Positions 1 to 8,300 of a DNA stretch of 64,000 nucleotides are shown piece by piece (position 1 is the first letter of the stretch; the number at the start of each line of letters is the position of its first letter). The notes beneath the pieces were generated by a model. The model did not search any database. It saw only the letters and a list, made by a program, of their open reading frames with translations, and was not told the DNA's origin. The position numbers were made by a program, and so were the translations under genes. The stretch comes from Thermohalobaculum sp039815685 (GTDB lineage Bacteria > Pseudomonadota > Alphaproteobacteria > Rhodobacterales > Rhodobacteraceae), in contig JBCBYV010000002.1 in assembly GCA_039815685.1 (NCBI GenBank), positions 265,630-329,629 of the forward strand, given 5' to 3'.

Positions 1-144
1 GCGGGCAGCCAGCACATCGTCGAGCGTCGGCATGTCGGTCATTGGGGCGCTCGCGCCTTCTGAGGTGGCGAGCGCGCCGGGCGGTGTGAGTAGGGCGCCG
101 GTGATGAGAACGAGAGGAATGAAAGGTTTCAATGATGAAGGCAT
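1..144 (-). CDS. N-terminus of a secreted protein (partial)
   Basis: The minus-strand ATG at 144 opens a frame that runs off the left edge of the window. The 48 visible residues begin with a short polar stretch, then a hydrophobic core (LVLITGALL) and an ALA-type cleavage region near residue 26, so this looks like a Sec signal peptide followed by a mature protein starting near TSEGASAP. A GGAG sits about six bases upstream of the ATG. Nothing visible identifies the mature domain, so no function is proposed. It is divergent from the amino acid transporter genes to the right. Confidence 0.6.
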   Translation of the reverse strand, partial: MPSSLKPFIPLVLITGALLTPPGALATSEGASAPMTDMPTLDDVLAAR

Positions 145-352
145 GCGCGCTCCAATTCCGCAGGAAGTGAGACGCTGCGCCGACAATCGGGCGAATATTT
201 GATGCCTTCGTTCAACTCCGGGGGCCGACGCGCGCCACGCCAGTGCTGGCCGCACAGAGCTGTCTGTCTTTGTACCCACAGCAAAGATTGACGACGCTGC
301 AGCATGACTGTCTCAATGCATGCAGTTTTCGTTCACAGGGAGAAAAACGGGC
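145..352. other. Divergent intergenic region
   Basis: This gap separates the minus-strand secreted protein from the plus-strand binding protein. A TTGACG at 288-293 followed 17 bases later by TCTCAA is the best sigma70-like arrangement I see for the transporter, but the -10 is poor. No clear dyad or riboswitch is visible. Confidence 0.3.
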
Positions 353-1114
353 ATGAACCGCTATGTCGCCGCTGCCGTGTGCCTCTTGGCCACGCCGGCC
401 ATCGCCGCTGACATCGATATCTGCGTGGAGGGCGCCTATCCGCCGTTCTCCGAGACCACCGCCTCGGGCGACGTCGTCGGCTTCGACATCGATATCGCCA
501 ACGCGCTCTGCGACGAGATGGGCAAGTCCTGCGAGATGGTCCAGACCGAATGGGACGGCATCATCCCCGCGCTGCTCGAGGGCAAGTGCGACGCGATCAT
601 CGCCTCCATGTCGATCACCGAGGAGCGCAAGCAGGTCATCGACTTCTCCGAGAAGTACTACCAGACCCCCGCCAAGTTCGTCGCCGCCAGCGATGCCGGG
701 CTCGAGGACACGGCCGAGGGGCTCGCGGACAAGGTCGTGGGCGTGCAGCGCGGCACGATCCATCAGGACTTCATGGAGGGCGAGTTCCCGGATGTCGAAC
801 TCAAGCTCTACGGCACCCAGGACGAGGCCTATCTCGATCTCGCCGCAGGCCGTGTCGACGCGGTGATCGCCGACAGCATCGCGATCAGCGACGGCTTCAT
901 CAAGACCGAGGCGGGCGAGGGCTATGCCTTCTTCGGCCAGAACTACTCCATCCCGAAATACCATGGCGACGGTGCCGGCATCGGCGTGCGCCAGGGCGAG
1001 GAGGAGCTGCGCGACGCCTTCACCGCCGCCATCAAGGCGATCCGGGCGGACGGCACCTACGAGAAGATCCAGTCGAAATACTTCGAGTTCGACATCTACG
1101 GAGCGGGGGTCTGA
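353..1114 (+). CDS. Polar amino acid ABC transporter, substrate-binding protein
   Basis: This is a periplasmic solute-binding protein of family 3 (the ArgT/HisJ type), about 253 residues. The start at 353 gives a clean signal peptide ending near residue 19 (TPAIAA). The mature protein opens with the family pattern GAYPPFSE and continues with FDIDIANAL, WDGIIPALLEGKCDAI and a STEER-like SITEERK. These match lysine/arginine/ornithine or histidine binders, though the ligand cannot be fixed by eye. A GGGAGA lies about ten bases upstream. An upstream in-frame ATG at 320 would add eleven polar residues and spoil the signal peptide. Two permease genes follow directly, forming one operon. Confidence 0.88.
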   Translation: MNRYVAAAVCLLATPAIAADIDICVEGAYPPFSETTASGDVVGFDIDIANALCDEMGKSCEMVQTEWDGIIPALLEGKCDAIIASMSITEERKQVIDFSEKYYQTPAKFVAASDAGLEDTAEGLADKVVGVQRGTIHQDFMEGEFPDVELKLYGTQDEAYLDLAAGRVDAVIADSIAISDGFIKTEAGEGYAFFGQNYSIPKYHGDGAGIGVRQGEEELRDAFTAAIKAIRADGTYEKIQSKYFEFDIYGAGV

Positions 1115-1228
1115 GCGCTCCCGGCCTCGCCGGACGGCTTGGTGGCGAAGTCGCGCCGCGCGAGCCGTTAACCATCGCAACCGGTGGCGCTCGCAAGGCG
1201 CCACCGTGGGCATGTGGCACCCCGCTCC

Positions 1229-1927
1229 ATGGGTGAGCTGCTCGAATACGCCCCGCTTCTGGCCGAGGGCACGGGCGTCACCGTCAGCCTCGCGGTCCTC
1301 AGCCTGGCACTCGCCACCGCCCTCGGCGCGCTCGGCGCTGCCGCCAAGCTTTCGGGCAGGCGCCGCTTCGGATGGCCGGCCGGGGTCTACACCACGATTG
1401 TGCGCGGGGTGCCGGATCTGGTGCTGATCCTGCTGATCTATTTCGGCGGCCAACGCTTCCTGAATGTCGTCGGAGGTGCGCTGGGTCTCGACCATATCGA
1501 GGTCTCGAAATTCGGCGCCGGCGTCTTCGCCATTGGCTTCATCTACGGCGCCTACCTGACCGAGACCTTCCGCGGCGCCTACCAGTCGATCCCCAAGGGG
1601 CAGGGGGAGGCGGCGCGCGCCCTCGGCGTTGGCCGGCTCGAGACGTTTCGACAGGTGATCCTGCCGCAGCTCCTCCGCCTCGCCCTCTCGGGCTATTCCA
1701 ATGTCTGGATGGTGCTGGTCAAGAGCACGGCTGTCGTGAGCGTCATCGGCCTCGCGGATCTCGTCGGCCTCGCCGACAAGGCGGGCAAGTCCACGCGGCA
1801 GCAGTTCTGGTTCTATCTCGCTGTCCTGCTTGTGTATTTGGCGATCACGATCATCTCGGAGCAGGTGCTGGGACGGGCGGAGAAGCGCCTCAATCGCGGA
1901 CAGGAAGCGCGGGGGACCCCGGCATGA
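1229..1927 (+). CDS. Amino acid ABC transporter permease, HisQ-like
   Basis: This is an inner-membrane permease of about 232 residues from the HisQ/ArtQ branch of polar amino acid transporters. The N-terminus has a long hydrophobic segment, followed by TTIVRGVPDLVLILLIYFGG, typical of HisQ. The cytoplasmic EAA loop that docks the ATPase is visible near residues 125-150 (EAARALGVGRLETFRQVILP). The ATG at 1229 matches where HisQ proteins begin; an in-frame ATG at 1184 would add a hydrophilic, atypical extension. The stop codon overlaps the next permease start as ATGA, so the two are translationally coupled. Confidence 0.85.
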   Translation: MGELLEYAPLLAEGTGVTVSLAVLSLALATALGALGAAAKLSGRRRFGWPAGVYTTIVRGVPDLVLILLIYFGGQRFLNVVGGALGLDHIEVSKFGAGVFAIGFIYGAYLTETFRGAYQSIPKGQGEAARALGVGRLETFRQVILPQLLRLALSGYSNVWMVLVKSTAVVSVIGLADLVGLADKAGKSTRQQFWFYLAVLLVYLAITIISEQVLGRAEKRLNRGQEARGTPA

Positions 1928-2667
1928 GGATCGATCTCGTGCTCGAGAGCTGGGGCATGTTTGCCGAGGGCGTCTGGATGACGCTGCAGCTCACCGTCCT
2001 CGCCCTCCTCTTCGGCTTCCTGATCGCCCTGCCGGCCGCGCTCGCCATGTACCGCCGGACGCGGTCGGGCGCGTTCTGGCGGGGCTTTGTCTATGTCTTT
2101 CGCGGCACGCCGCTGCTGGTGCAGACCTATCTGATCTATTACGGGCTCGCGCAGTTCGACCTCGTGCGGTCGGGGCCGTGGTGGTACTTCCTGCGCGAGG
2201 CGTGGTGGTGCGCGCTCATCGCTTTCTCCCTGAACTCAGCGGCTTACCAGGCGGAGATCCTGCGCGGCGCCTTCGGAACCGTGCCCAAGGGCGAGATCGA
2301 GGCGGGGCGCGCCCTCGGCCTCTCGGCCCGTCTCGTCACCTGGATGGTGCTGCTGCCCTCCGCCTTCCGCCGCGCCCTGCCGCAATACGGCAACGAGGTC
2401 GTCTTCATGCTCCACGGCAGTGTTGTGGCGAGCGTGATCACGCTTCAGGACATCCTGGGCGCGGGCCGAACCCTCAACGCACGCTACTACCTCGCCTATG
2501 AGGGGCTGCTCACCGCAGCGCTCCTCTACATGGCGCTAACCTTCGCGCTTGTCGGGATTTTCCGGCTGCTGGAGCGGCGCTTCCTCCGCCATCTGAAGGT
2601 GCGGAGCGAGGACAAGCCGGTGCGCAAACCGCTCGGCGGCGTGCTCGATCCCGCTGCCGCGCGCTGA
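1924..2667 (+). CDS. Amino acid ABC transporter permease, HisM-like
   Basis: This is the second permease of the heterodimeric channel, about 247 residues and of the HisM type. It carries YVFRGTPLLVQTYLIYYG near the first third and an EAA loop (EAGRALGLSARLVTWMVLLP). The C-terminal tail is rich in basic residues and ends shortly after the last membrane segment. Its ATG overlaps the stop of the HisQ-like gene by four bases. No ATP-binding subunit follows: the next gene is on the opposite strand, so the ATPase must lie elsewhere, perhaps left of the window. Confidence 0.85.
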   Translation: MRIDLVLESWGMFAEGVWMTLQLTVLALLFGFLIALPAALAMYRRTRSGAFWRGFVYVFRGTPLLVQTYLIYYGLAQFDLVRSGPWWYFLREAWWCALIAFSLNSAAYQAEILRGAFGTVPKGEIEAGRALGLSARLVTWMVLLPSAFRRALPQYGNEVVFMLHGSVVASVITLQDILGAGRTLNARYYLAYEGLLTAALLYMALTFALVGIFRLLERRFLRHLKVRSEDKPVRKPLGGVLDPAAAR

Positions 2668-2684
2668 CGCCGCGGCGCCGGCGT

Positions 2685-2987
2685 TCAGAGGCTTTCGCGC
2701 ATCTTCCGCACGGCGGCTGCGATCTCCGCCCGGTCCTTCATATCCGGCCGTTCATCGAGCGCCGAGGGTGCTGGCCGGCGGGCCGAGGCCGGCGGCCGGA
2801 AGAGCGTGAAGGCGCAGAAGACGATCAGGATCGCGAGGATCGCGAGAAGCGAATAGAGCTCGGTCTGATCGAGCGTGCGCACCCACCAGACCACCTGCGC
2901 GAAAAAGCCGTCGCCCTGTGCGATAGACGGATCCCGCCCTGGGGCAAACGCGTGATCGACACCAAGATCCGAAAGACCGCGAGCCAT
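2685..2987 (-). CDS. Small single-pass membrane protein
   Basis: A 100-residue protein of unknown function. One hydrophobic segment lies at about residues 44-64 (LYSLLAILAILIVFCAFTLF), followed by a proline- and arginine-rich linker and a charged helical C-terminus ending in AAVRKMRESL. The topology suggests a short membrane anchor with a cytosolic tail. It is convergent with the transporter operon and upstream of nothing obvious. I do not recognise a family. The reading frame is supported by coding-like composition rather than homology. Confidence 0.5.
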   Translation of the reverse strand: MARGLSDLGVDHAFAPGRDPSIAQGDGFFAQVVWWVRTLDQTELYSLLAILAILIVFCAFTLFRPPASARRPAPSALDERPDMKDRAEIAAAVRKMRESL

Positions 2988-3155
2988 GGTCGCTCCCTCC
3001 GTACTAACCTAACGGCAACTCTACCATCAGTTGTAGTTTGCGGAAAGGCGAGGCCCGCAGGTTGTGCTGTGCGTCACAGCTTGGGACATTTCCCCTACGA
3101 CAACCGGCGCGAACGACATGCGTCGCCGAGTGCCGGGCTGCAATTCTCCCAGTCT

Positions 3156-4193
3156 TTACCGTGGGATAAGGGCCCAGTAGTCGAGATCGAGCACGACGCC
3201 CTTGGCATACTTCCCGTCATCGCCCCGAAGCGGGAAGTCCGAGGCGTCGCGGTTCTTGACGGCCACAAGGCGCAGGCGAAGGGCGCCGACGCTCGGCTCC
3301 GCCGTCTCCGCGCGATCCAGCACTTCCGACCAGGCATAGACCGTGTCGCCGGCAAAGCAGGGGGCCGCATGGCTGCCGCCGTTGATCGCCGCAATGCGCT
3401 GCGCGTTGGCGAGGCCGTTGAAGCTCAGCCCTCGCGCGAGGCTGATGATGTGCCCGCCATAGACGAGCCGCGGCGCGCCGCCCCGCGCGGCCGGGTCGAA
3501 ATGGACGCGTGCCGTGTTCTGCCAGAGGCGCGTCGCCATCATGTGCTCCGCCTCCTCGATCACCACGCCGTCGACATGGTCGATCCGCTCGCCCGGCGCA
3601 TAGTCCGCCCAGACATGGGGGCTGCCCGCCGCCGCCTTGTCATAGTCTCGAAACTGCAGGCCCGCGGGCACGATCAGCGCGTCGGCCGAGACGGCATCCG
3701 CGAGCATCGGCGTCACCGCCTCTGGCGCGGGGTTCGCCGCATCGCGCTTCTTCACCATGACCCAGCGGACATAGCTCAGCACCGCTTCATCGCGCTGGTT
3801 CCGCCCCTCCGTCCGAACCCAGACAATGCCGGTCTTGCCCGATGAAGTCTCTTTCAGGCCAATGACTTCCGAGGTGCTGGCGAGCGTGTCTCCGGCATAG
3901 ACGGGGCCGAGAAACCGGCCCTCCGCATAGCCGAGGTTCGCGACCGCGTTGAGCGAGATGTCCGGCACTGTCTTGCCGAAGACCGTGTGGAAGACGGCAA
4001 GGTCGTCCATGGGGCTCCGCGGCAGGCCGCAGCGCTCGGCGAAGCTGTCGGCGGAGCTCAGCGCGAAGCGGCTGGGATAGAGCGCGGTGTAGAGCGCCCG
4101 GTCGCCATCCGTCAGCGTGCGAGGCGTCGCATGCACCAGCCGCATGCCGACGGCGTAGTCCTCGAAGAAGTATCCGCCGCTGTACTTGCCCAT
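3156..4193 (-). CDS. mch: Mesaconyl-CoA hydratase
   Basis: At 345 residues this fits mesaconyl-C1-CoA hydratase, a double hot-dog MaoC-type enzyme of the ethylmalonyl-CoA pathway, which interconverts mesaconyl-CoA and beta-methylmalyl-CoA in the cytosol. The N-terminal half shows the MaoC pattern FLGPVYAGDTL and the second half repeats it as CFAGDTVYAWSEVLD. It starts MGKYSGGYFFEDY, like the Rhodobacter enzyme, and is the last gene of a minus-strand group after the malyl-CoA lyase/thioesterase and nnrU. That neighbourhood is the one known from Rhodobacter sphaeroides and strengthens the call. Confidence 0.9.
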   Translation of the reverse strand: MGKYSGGYFFEDYAVGMRLVHATPRTLTDGDRALYTALYPSRFALSSADSFAERCGLPRSPMDDLAVFHTVFGKTVPDISLNAVANLGYAEGRFLGPVYAGDTLASTSEVIGLKETSSGKTGIVWVRTEGRNQRDEAVLSYVRWVMVKKRDAANPAPEAVTPMLADAVSADALIVPAGLQFRDYDKAAAGSPHVWADYAPGERIDHVDGVVIEEAEHMMATRLWQNTARVHFDPAARGGAPRLVYGGHIISLARGLSFNGLANAQRIAAINGGSHAAPCFAGDTVYAWSEVLDRAETAEPSVGALRLRLVAVKNRDASDFPLRGDDGKYAKGVVLDLDYWALIPR

Positions 4194-4229
4194 CGCCTCA
4201 GTCGCTCCGTCCCGGTCGCTCCAGCCAAA

Positions 4230-4805
4230 TCATGCGCCGCCCGCGAAGGGATAGACACCCGCCCAGTTGTGCACCCCGGTGATCACCAGAAAGCCCACAA
4301 CGCTGACGCCAGCATGGATCAGGTTGGGCTTGAAACCCTGCGGCGCGGGCTTTGGGCCCTTTCCGTCGCGCTTGTTGATCATGATCAGCGCCACGACCGC
4401 CCATGCCAGGAGACCGCCGAAGAGGATGACGGACGCAAGATCGCCGTTCACCAGCAGATGCGCGACCGCCCAAATCTTCACGCCCGTCAGCTGCGGATGG
4501 CGGATCCAGGATGCGACATGCCCCTTCAGCCCCCCGGCGAAATAGACCACCACCGCGACCACCATCAGCAGGTTGTTGAGATGCAGGGTCCAGGCGGGCG
4601 GGAACCAGACGTTCACGAACGGTGCGCCCTTGTAGCCCCAGATCATCAGGCCTACTGCCGCGAGCGTCAGGACGAGTATCGAGAGCTTGGCGGCTCCCTC
4701 GCCCGCCTTCTCGACGATCGCGGTGCGGAACGGCAGGCCCATCGGTTTGGCCAGATGGCTCAAGAACCATAGCGCGAGACCAAGGATCAGGACGACGAAC
4801 ATCAT
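4230..4805 (-). CDS. NnrU family membrane protein
   Basis: A 191-residue integral membrane protein with five or six hydrophobic segments. It shows the NnrU pattern: PPAWTLHLNNLLM, a GLKGHVASWIRHPQLTG motif with conserved His and Arg, and VKIWAVAHLLVNGD. NnrU proteins are named from nitric oxide reduction clusters, but their biochemistry is unresolved and related domains occur in isoprenoid-cyclising membrane enzymes. Here it sits between the two malyl-CoA/mesaconyl-CoA genes with short gaps, as in Rhodobacter, and no denitrification genes are nearby. A nitric oxide role should not be assumed. Confidence 0.85.
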   Translation of the reverse strand: MMFVVLILGLALWFLSHLAKPMGLPFRTAIVEKAGEGAAKLSILVLTLAAVGLMIWGYKGAPFVNVWFPPAWTLHLNNLLMVVAVVVYFAGGLKGHVASWIRHPQLTGVKIWAVAHLLVNGDLASVILFGGLLAWAVVALIMINKRDGKGPKPAPQGFKPNLIHAGVSVVGFLVITGVHNWAGVYPFAGGA

Positions 4806-4837
4806 GGCATTCCCTCTGGCGTCTGGCTGGGGGGAGA

Positions 4838-5734
4838 TCAGCGTGCAGTGGCGGCTCGGCGCTCGATCGCTTCGGCCTCGGCGATGAGGCGCTGGGCCGT
4901 GCGGACATGCAGGTTCTCGACGATGCGCCCGTCAACGACGGCGACGCCCTGTCCCCGGGCGCGCGCTTCCTCATAAGCCTCGATCTGGCGGCGAGCCAGC
5001 GCGACGGCGTCCTCCGCGGGGGCGAAGACCTCGTTGGCGATGGCAAGCTGGGCGGGGTGGATCAATGTCTTGCCGTCCATGCCGAGGGCGCGACCCTGCT
5101 CGCATTCCGCCCGCAGCCCTTCCTCGTCCCGGAACGCGTTGTAGACGCCGTCGAGTACTGCGAGCCCGCTGGCCCGTGCCGCGAGCACCGCCATGGTGAG
5201 GGCGGCGAGGACCGGCGCGCGGCCGGGCACATGCTCGGCCCGCATATCCGCCACGAGGTCATTGGTGCCGAGGACGAAGCAGGCGAGGCGGGGGTGGCGC
5301 GCGATGCGCTCTGCCGCGAGGATGCCGCGCGGCGTCTCGATCATGGCCCAAAGCGCGAGGCTCTGCGGCCCGTCCGCATTGTCGAGCGCGGCGGCCGCCG
5401 CCTCGACCATGGCCGAGCTTTCGACCTTCGGCAGTAACACTGCATCCGCGCCGGACCGGGCGGCCATGGCAAGGTCGTCCCCGCCCCAGGGCGTGCCGAG
5501 GGCGTTCACCCGCACCACCGTCTCGCGCGAGCCGAAGCCCCCCTGCGCAAGCGATGCCGCGAGCGCCTTGCGCGCGGCGGGTTTCTCGTCGGGTGCCACC
5601 GCGTCCTCGAGATCGAGGAGCAGCACATCCGCATCCAGGCTCCGCGCCTTCTCGAGTGCCCGCGCTTTGGAAGCGGGCATGTAAAGAGCCGAGCGGCGGG
5701 GGCGATGGAGGCTCGAGGGGGCGGTATCCTTCAA
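4838..5734 (-). CDS. mcl2: HpcH/HpaI-family malyl-CoA lyase or (3S)-malyl-CoA thioesterase (Mcl2 type)
   Basis: A CitE-like TIM-barrel protein of about 298 residues. It has RSALYMPASKARALEKAR at the N-terminus, the acidic metal-site motif LLLDLEDAVAPDEK, and LPKVES. In Rhodobacter sphaeroides the paralogue next to mch is Mcl2, which hydrolyses (3S)-malyl-CoA to malate and CoA, whereas the true lyase Mcl1 is elsewhere. Position and the ALEKAR start favour Mcl2 here, but a lyase cannot be excluded by eye. I chose the TTG at 5734 because GGAG lies eight bases upstream; the open frame extends further with no convincing start. It heads an operon with nnrU and mch. Confidence 0.75.
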   Translation of the reverse strand: MKDTAPSSLHRPRRSALYMPASKARALEKARSLDADVLLLDLEDAVAPDEKPAARKALAASLAQGGFGSRETVVRVNALGTPWGGDDLAMAARSGADAVLLPKVESSAMVEAAAAALDNADGPQSLALWAMIETPRGILAAERIARHPRLACFVLGTNDLVADMRAEHVPGRAPVLAALTMAVLAARASGLAVLDGVYNAFRDEEGLRAECEQGRALGMDGKTLIHPAQLAIANEVFAPAEDAVALARRQIEAYEEARARGQGVAVVDGRIVENLHVRTAQRLIAEAEAIERRAATAR

Positions 5735-6031
5735 AACGCGTCTCCGGCTTGATGCTGCAGTGCTTCTAAGATGGGCTTCCGCAGCTTGGCAACTTCGCAC
5801 GTGCAAAATCGCGCAGCTTTCCGGCCGGCAGCGCGCGCTCCCCGGCAATTTCACGCAAGGTTAATCGGCTCTCGGGCAATATCCCCGATCAAGCGCCCGA
5901 AGAGGCTGTCCGAAAAGGCGATCCTGGGAGGCGAGGCGGAACTGCCGCGCCGGTCGGTTCCGCGAGTCCCAAGCGACGGGCCGGAAGGTCGCGTCGGAAA
6001 GCGGGCCTGGTGGCCCCTGAAAGGATGCGCG
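5735..6031. other. Divergent intergenic region between mcl2 and the small secreted protein
   Basis: About 300 bases without a supported gene. It contains the GCACGTGC dyad described separately near its left end and ends with the AAGGA ribosome binding site of the gene at 6032. Open frames crossing it have no convincing start or ribosome binding site. Confidence 0.4.
5794..5807. promoter_or_regulatory. Operator-like dyad upstream of mcl2-nnrU-mch
   Basis: The sequence TTCGCACGTGCAAA is an inverted repeat with a perfect GCACGTGC core and six of seven arm positions matching. It lies about 60 bases upstream of the mcl2 start. On the minus strand TTGCCA follows just downstream, with TTAGAA 17 bases later, as a weak promoter candidate. 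It could be the site of a pathway regulator, but only the symmetry is seen. Confidence 0.35.
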
Positions 6032-6364
6032 ATGATGACCGATACGCTTCTTACCTGCGGCCGACTGATGGGGTCCTGCGCCATCGGCCTCGGCCTTGCC
6101 CTGACCGCGGCGCCAGAGGCGGCGGCACAGGGCCGGATGTTCTGTGGCGAGCGCGAGAAGATCATCGGCGATCTGGCCCGGAAATACGGTGAGACCCGCC
6201 GCTCCTACGGCCTCGCCCGGAACCAGGGCGTGATCGAGGTCTATGCCTCCGAAAGCGGCAGCTGGACGATCCTAATCACGCGCCCCGGCGGTATCGCCTG
6301 CCTCATGGCGGCGGGCGAAGCCTATGAGGCCGAGGAGGTTGCGGCGCCCGAGACGCCAATCTGA
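6032..6364 (+). CDS. Small secreted protein of unknown function
   Basis: A 110-residue protein starting at ATG 6032, with AAGGA seven bases upstream. A signal peptide is evident (SCAIGLGLALTAAPEAAAQG), cut after about residue 34. The mature part is short and contains two cysteines (MFCGERE and GGIACLM) that could form a disulfide, separated by a segment resembling a beta-sheet core (GSWTILITRPGG). Small periplasmic proteins of this design occur beside mdh in Rhodobacterales. No function can be assigned. Confidence 0.7.
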   Translation: MMTDTLLTCGRLMGSCAIGLGLALTAAPEAAAQGRMFCGEREKIIGDLARKYGETRRSYGLARNQGVIEVYASESGSWTILITRPGGIACLMAAGEAYEAEEVAAPETPI

Positions 6365-6569
6365 TCCGTGGTTCGCTAGGCGCCTCCAGTCCGGCGGGGT
6401 CCGCCCTCCGACCCGCCGACCGTACTGACGCTCCGCCACTGTGACTTGCCATCCTTTGCGGGATGGTGCAGTGCGGCTAGGCGCTTCAGAAAGCCGCTCC
6501 ACAGCGTGGTATGACGGTCGCGATGCTGGTCGCGACGGTCGCTGGGCCGCGGCGCCAACGGAGGGACAG
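6365..6569. other. mdh leader with hairpins
   Basis: This gap before mdh contains a GC-rich hairpin near 6393-6418 (arms ending GGGGTC and GACCCG) and a second one built on CCATCC and GGATGG around 6450-6468. The first may end the upstream transcript, although no T tract follows. A strong GGAGGGA ribosome binding site sits just before the mdh ATG. Confidence 0.35.
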
Positions 6570-7535
6570 ATGGCAAGGAAGAAGATCGCGCTGATCGGCG
6601 CGGGGCAGATCGGCGGCACGCTCGCCCATCTCGCGGCGCTCAAGGAACTCGGCGATGTCGTGCTCTTCGACATCGCGGAGGGCACACCGCAGGGCAAGGC
6701 GCTGGACATCGCCGAGAGCGCGCCGGTCGATGGTTTTGACGCGGTGCTGACCGGTGCCAACGACTATGCCGATATCGCGGGCGCCGATGTCTGCATCGTT
6801 ACCGCCGGCGTGGCGCGGAAGCCGGGCATGAGCCGCGACGACCTCCTCGGCATCAATCTCAAGGTGATGAAATCCGTGGGCGAGGGCATCGCGCGCCATG
6901 CGCCGGACGCCTTCGTGATCTGCATCACCAACCCGCTCGACGCCATGGTCTGGGCGCTGCGCGAGTTCTCGGGCCTGCCGCGCGAGCGGGTCGTTGGCAT
7001 GGCGGGCGTGCTGGACAGCGCGCGGTTCCGCCATTTCCTGGCTGACGAGTTCAAGGTCTCGGTGAAGGATGTGAGCGCTTTCGTGCTCGGCGGGCATGGC
7101 GACACCATGGTGCCGCTGGCGCGGTATTCGACCGTCGGCGGCATCCCGCTGCCGGATCTCGTGAAGATGGGCTGGACATCGCAGGAGAAGCTGGATGCGA
7201 TCGTGCAGCGCACGCGCGATGGCGGCGCGGAGATCGTGGGGCTCCTGAAGACAGGCTCGGCCTTTTATGCGCCCGCCGCCTCGGCCATCCAGATGGCCGA
7301 GAGCTATCTCAAGGATCAACGGCGTCTGCTGCCGGCCGCCGCCTGGGTCGACGGCGCCTACGGGCTCAAGGGCCTCTATGTCGGCGTCCCGGTCGTGATC
7401 GGCGCGAACGGCGTGGAGAAGGTCGTCGAGATCGAGCTCGACAAGGATGAGAGCGCGATGCTCGAGAAGTCCGTGACGGCGGTGCAGGGGCTGGTGGAGG
7501 CCTGCAAGGGCATCGACGACAGCCTCGCCGGCTGA
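6570..7535 (+). CDS. mdh: Malate dehydrogenase
   Basis: NAD-dependent malate dehydrogenase of the TCA cycle, 321 residues, of the LDH-like alphaproteobacterial type. The Rossmann fold starts at residue 7 (IALIGAGQIGGTLAHL). The acidic residue that selects NAD follows in VVLFDIAEG, the substrate-binding ITNPLDAM lies near the middle, and the catalytic histidine is in VLGGHGDTMVPL. GGAGGGA upstream fixes the start at 6570; the longer open frame to the left is not used. It leads the plus-strand mdh-suc-lpd region, matching its Rhodobacter context. Confidence 0.96.
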   Translation: MARKKIALIGAGQIGGTLAHLAALKELGDVVLFDIAEGTPQGKALDIAESAPVDGFDAVLTGANDYADIAGADVCIVTAGVARKPGMSRDDLLGINLKVMKSVGEGIARHAPDAFVICITNPLDAMVWALREFSGLPRERVVGMAGVLDSARFRHFLADEFKVSVKDVSAFVLGGHGDTMVPLARYSTVGGIPLPDLVKMGWTSQEKLDAIVQRTRDGGAEIVGLLKTGSAFYAPAASAIQMAESYLKDQRRLLPAAAWVDGAYGLKGLYVGVPVVIGANGVEKVVEIELDKDESAMLEKSVTAVQGLVEACKGIDDSLAG

Positions 7536-7545
7536 GACGGCCGGT

Positions 7546-8289
7546 TTGGCGCATATTCTGGTAACGGGCGGGTCGCGGGGCATCGGTGCCGCGGTCTGCC
7601 GCCAGCTCGCGGCCGAGGGCGCCGCCGTCAGCTTCACCTATGCCGCGCGGGCCGACGCGGCCGATGTGCTTGCCGCGGAGATCCGGGCTGCCGGCGGCAG
7701 CGCGCTGCCGATATTGGCCGATGCCGCCTCGGCGGTGGCCCTTGCCGCCACCTTCGATGCGGCGGTTGCGGCACATGGTCCCCTTACAGGCGTGGTTGCG
7801 AATGCAGGCACGATCGGGCCGGTCTCGCCCCTGGCGGAGATGGATCCTGAGCGCATTGCCCGCATCGTCGATGTGAACGTGACGGGTGCGCTGCTGACCC
7901 TGCGCGAGGGCGCGCGGCGCATGAGCCGGTCGCGCGGCGGGCAGGGGGGTGCGATTGTCGTGGTCTCCTCGGCCGCCGCGAGGCTGGGATCGCCCGGCGA
8001 GTTCGTGGACTATGCCGCGTCGAAGGGCGCGACGGACACGATGACACTCGGCCTCGCGAAGGAGCTCGGGCCGGAGGGGGTACGTGTGAACGCGGTGCGG
8101 CCCGGGCTGATCGAGACGGAGATCCATGCCGCAGCGAACGCGCCGGACCGGGCCGAACGGCTGGGTAGTGCTGCGCCGCTTGGCCGCGCAGGCACGGCGG
8201 AGGAAGTGGCCGAGACGATCTGCTGGCTGCTTTCCGACGCCTCCTCTTATGTCACGGGCGCGCTTCTGGACGTCGCTGGCGGGCGCTGA
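7546..8289 (+). CDS. SDR family oxidoreductase
   Basis: A short-chain dehydrogenase/reductase of 247 residues. The cofactor motif VTGGSRGIGAAV is at residues 6-17, NAG at about 87-89, the catalytic serine region is VVVSSAAARLG, and the YAASK catalytic pair is near residue 160. The C-terminal TGALLDVAGGR is typical of classical SDRs. The start is TTG at 7546, ten bases after the mdh stop, with no strong ribosome binding site, so it is probably co-translated with mdh. The substrate is unknown; 3-oxoacyl reductase-like or sugar/polyol activity are both possible. Confidence 0.85.
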   Translation: MAHILVTGGSRGIGAAVCRQLAAEGAAVSFTYAARADAADVLAAEIRAAGGSALPILADAASAVALAATFDAAVAAHGPLTGVVANAGTIGPVSPLAEMDPERIARIVDVNVTGALLTLREGARRMSRSRGGQGGAIVVVSSAAARLGSPGEFVDYAASKGATDTMTLGLAKELGPEGVRVNAVRPGLIETEIHAAANAPDRAERLGSAAPLGRAGTAEEVAETICWLLSDASSYVTGALLDVAGGR

Positions 8290-8300
8290 AGCGCGCCTTC

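Noticed and set aside
4230..4805. Nitric oxide reduction role for the NnrU protein
   Set aside because: The family name suggests it, but no nor or nir genes are nearby and the same gene sits between mcl2 and mch in Rhodobacter, so the context is carbon metabolism.
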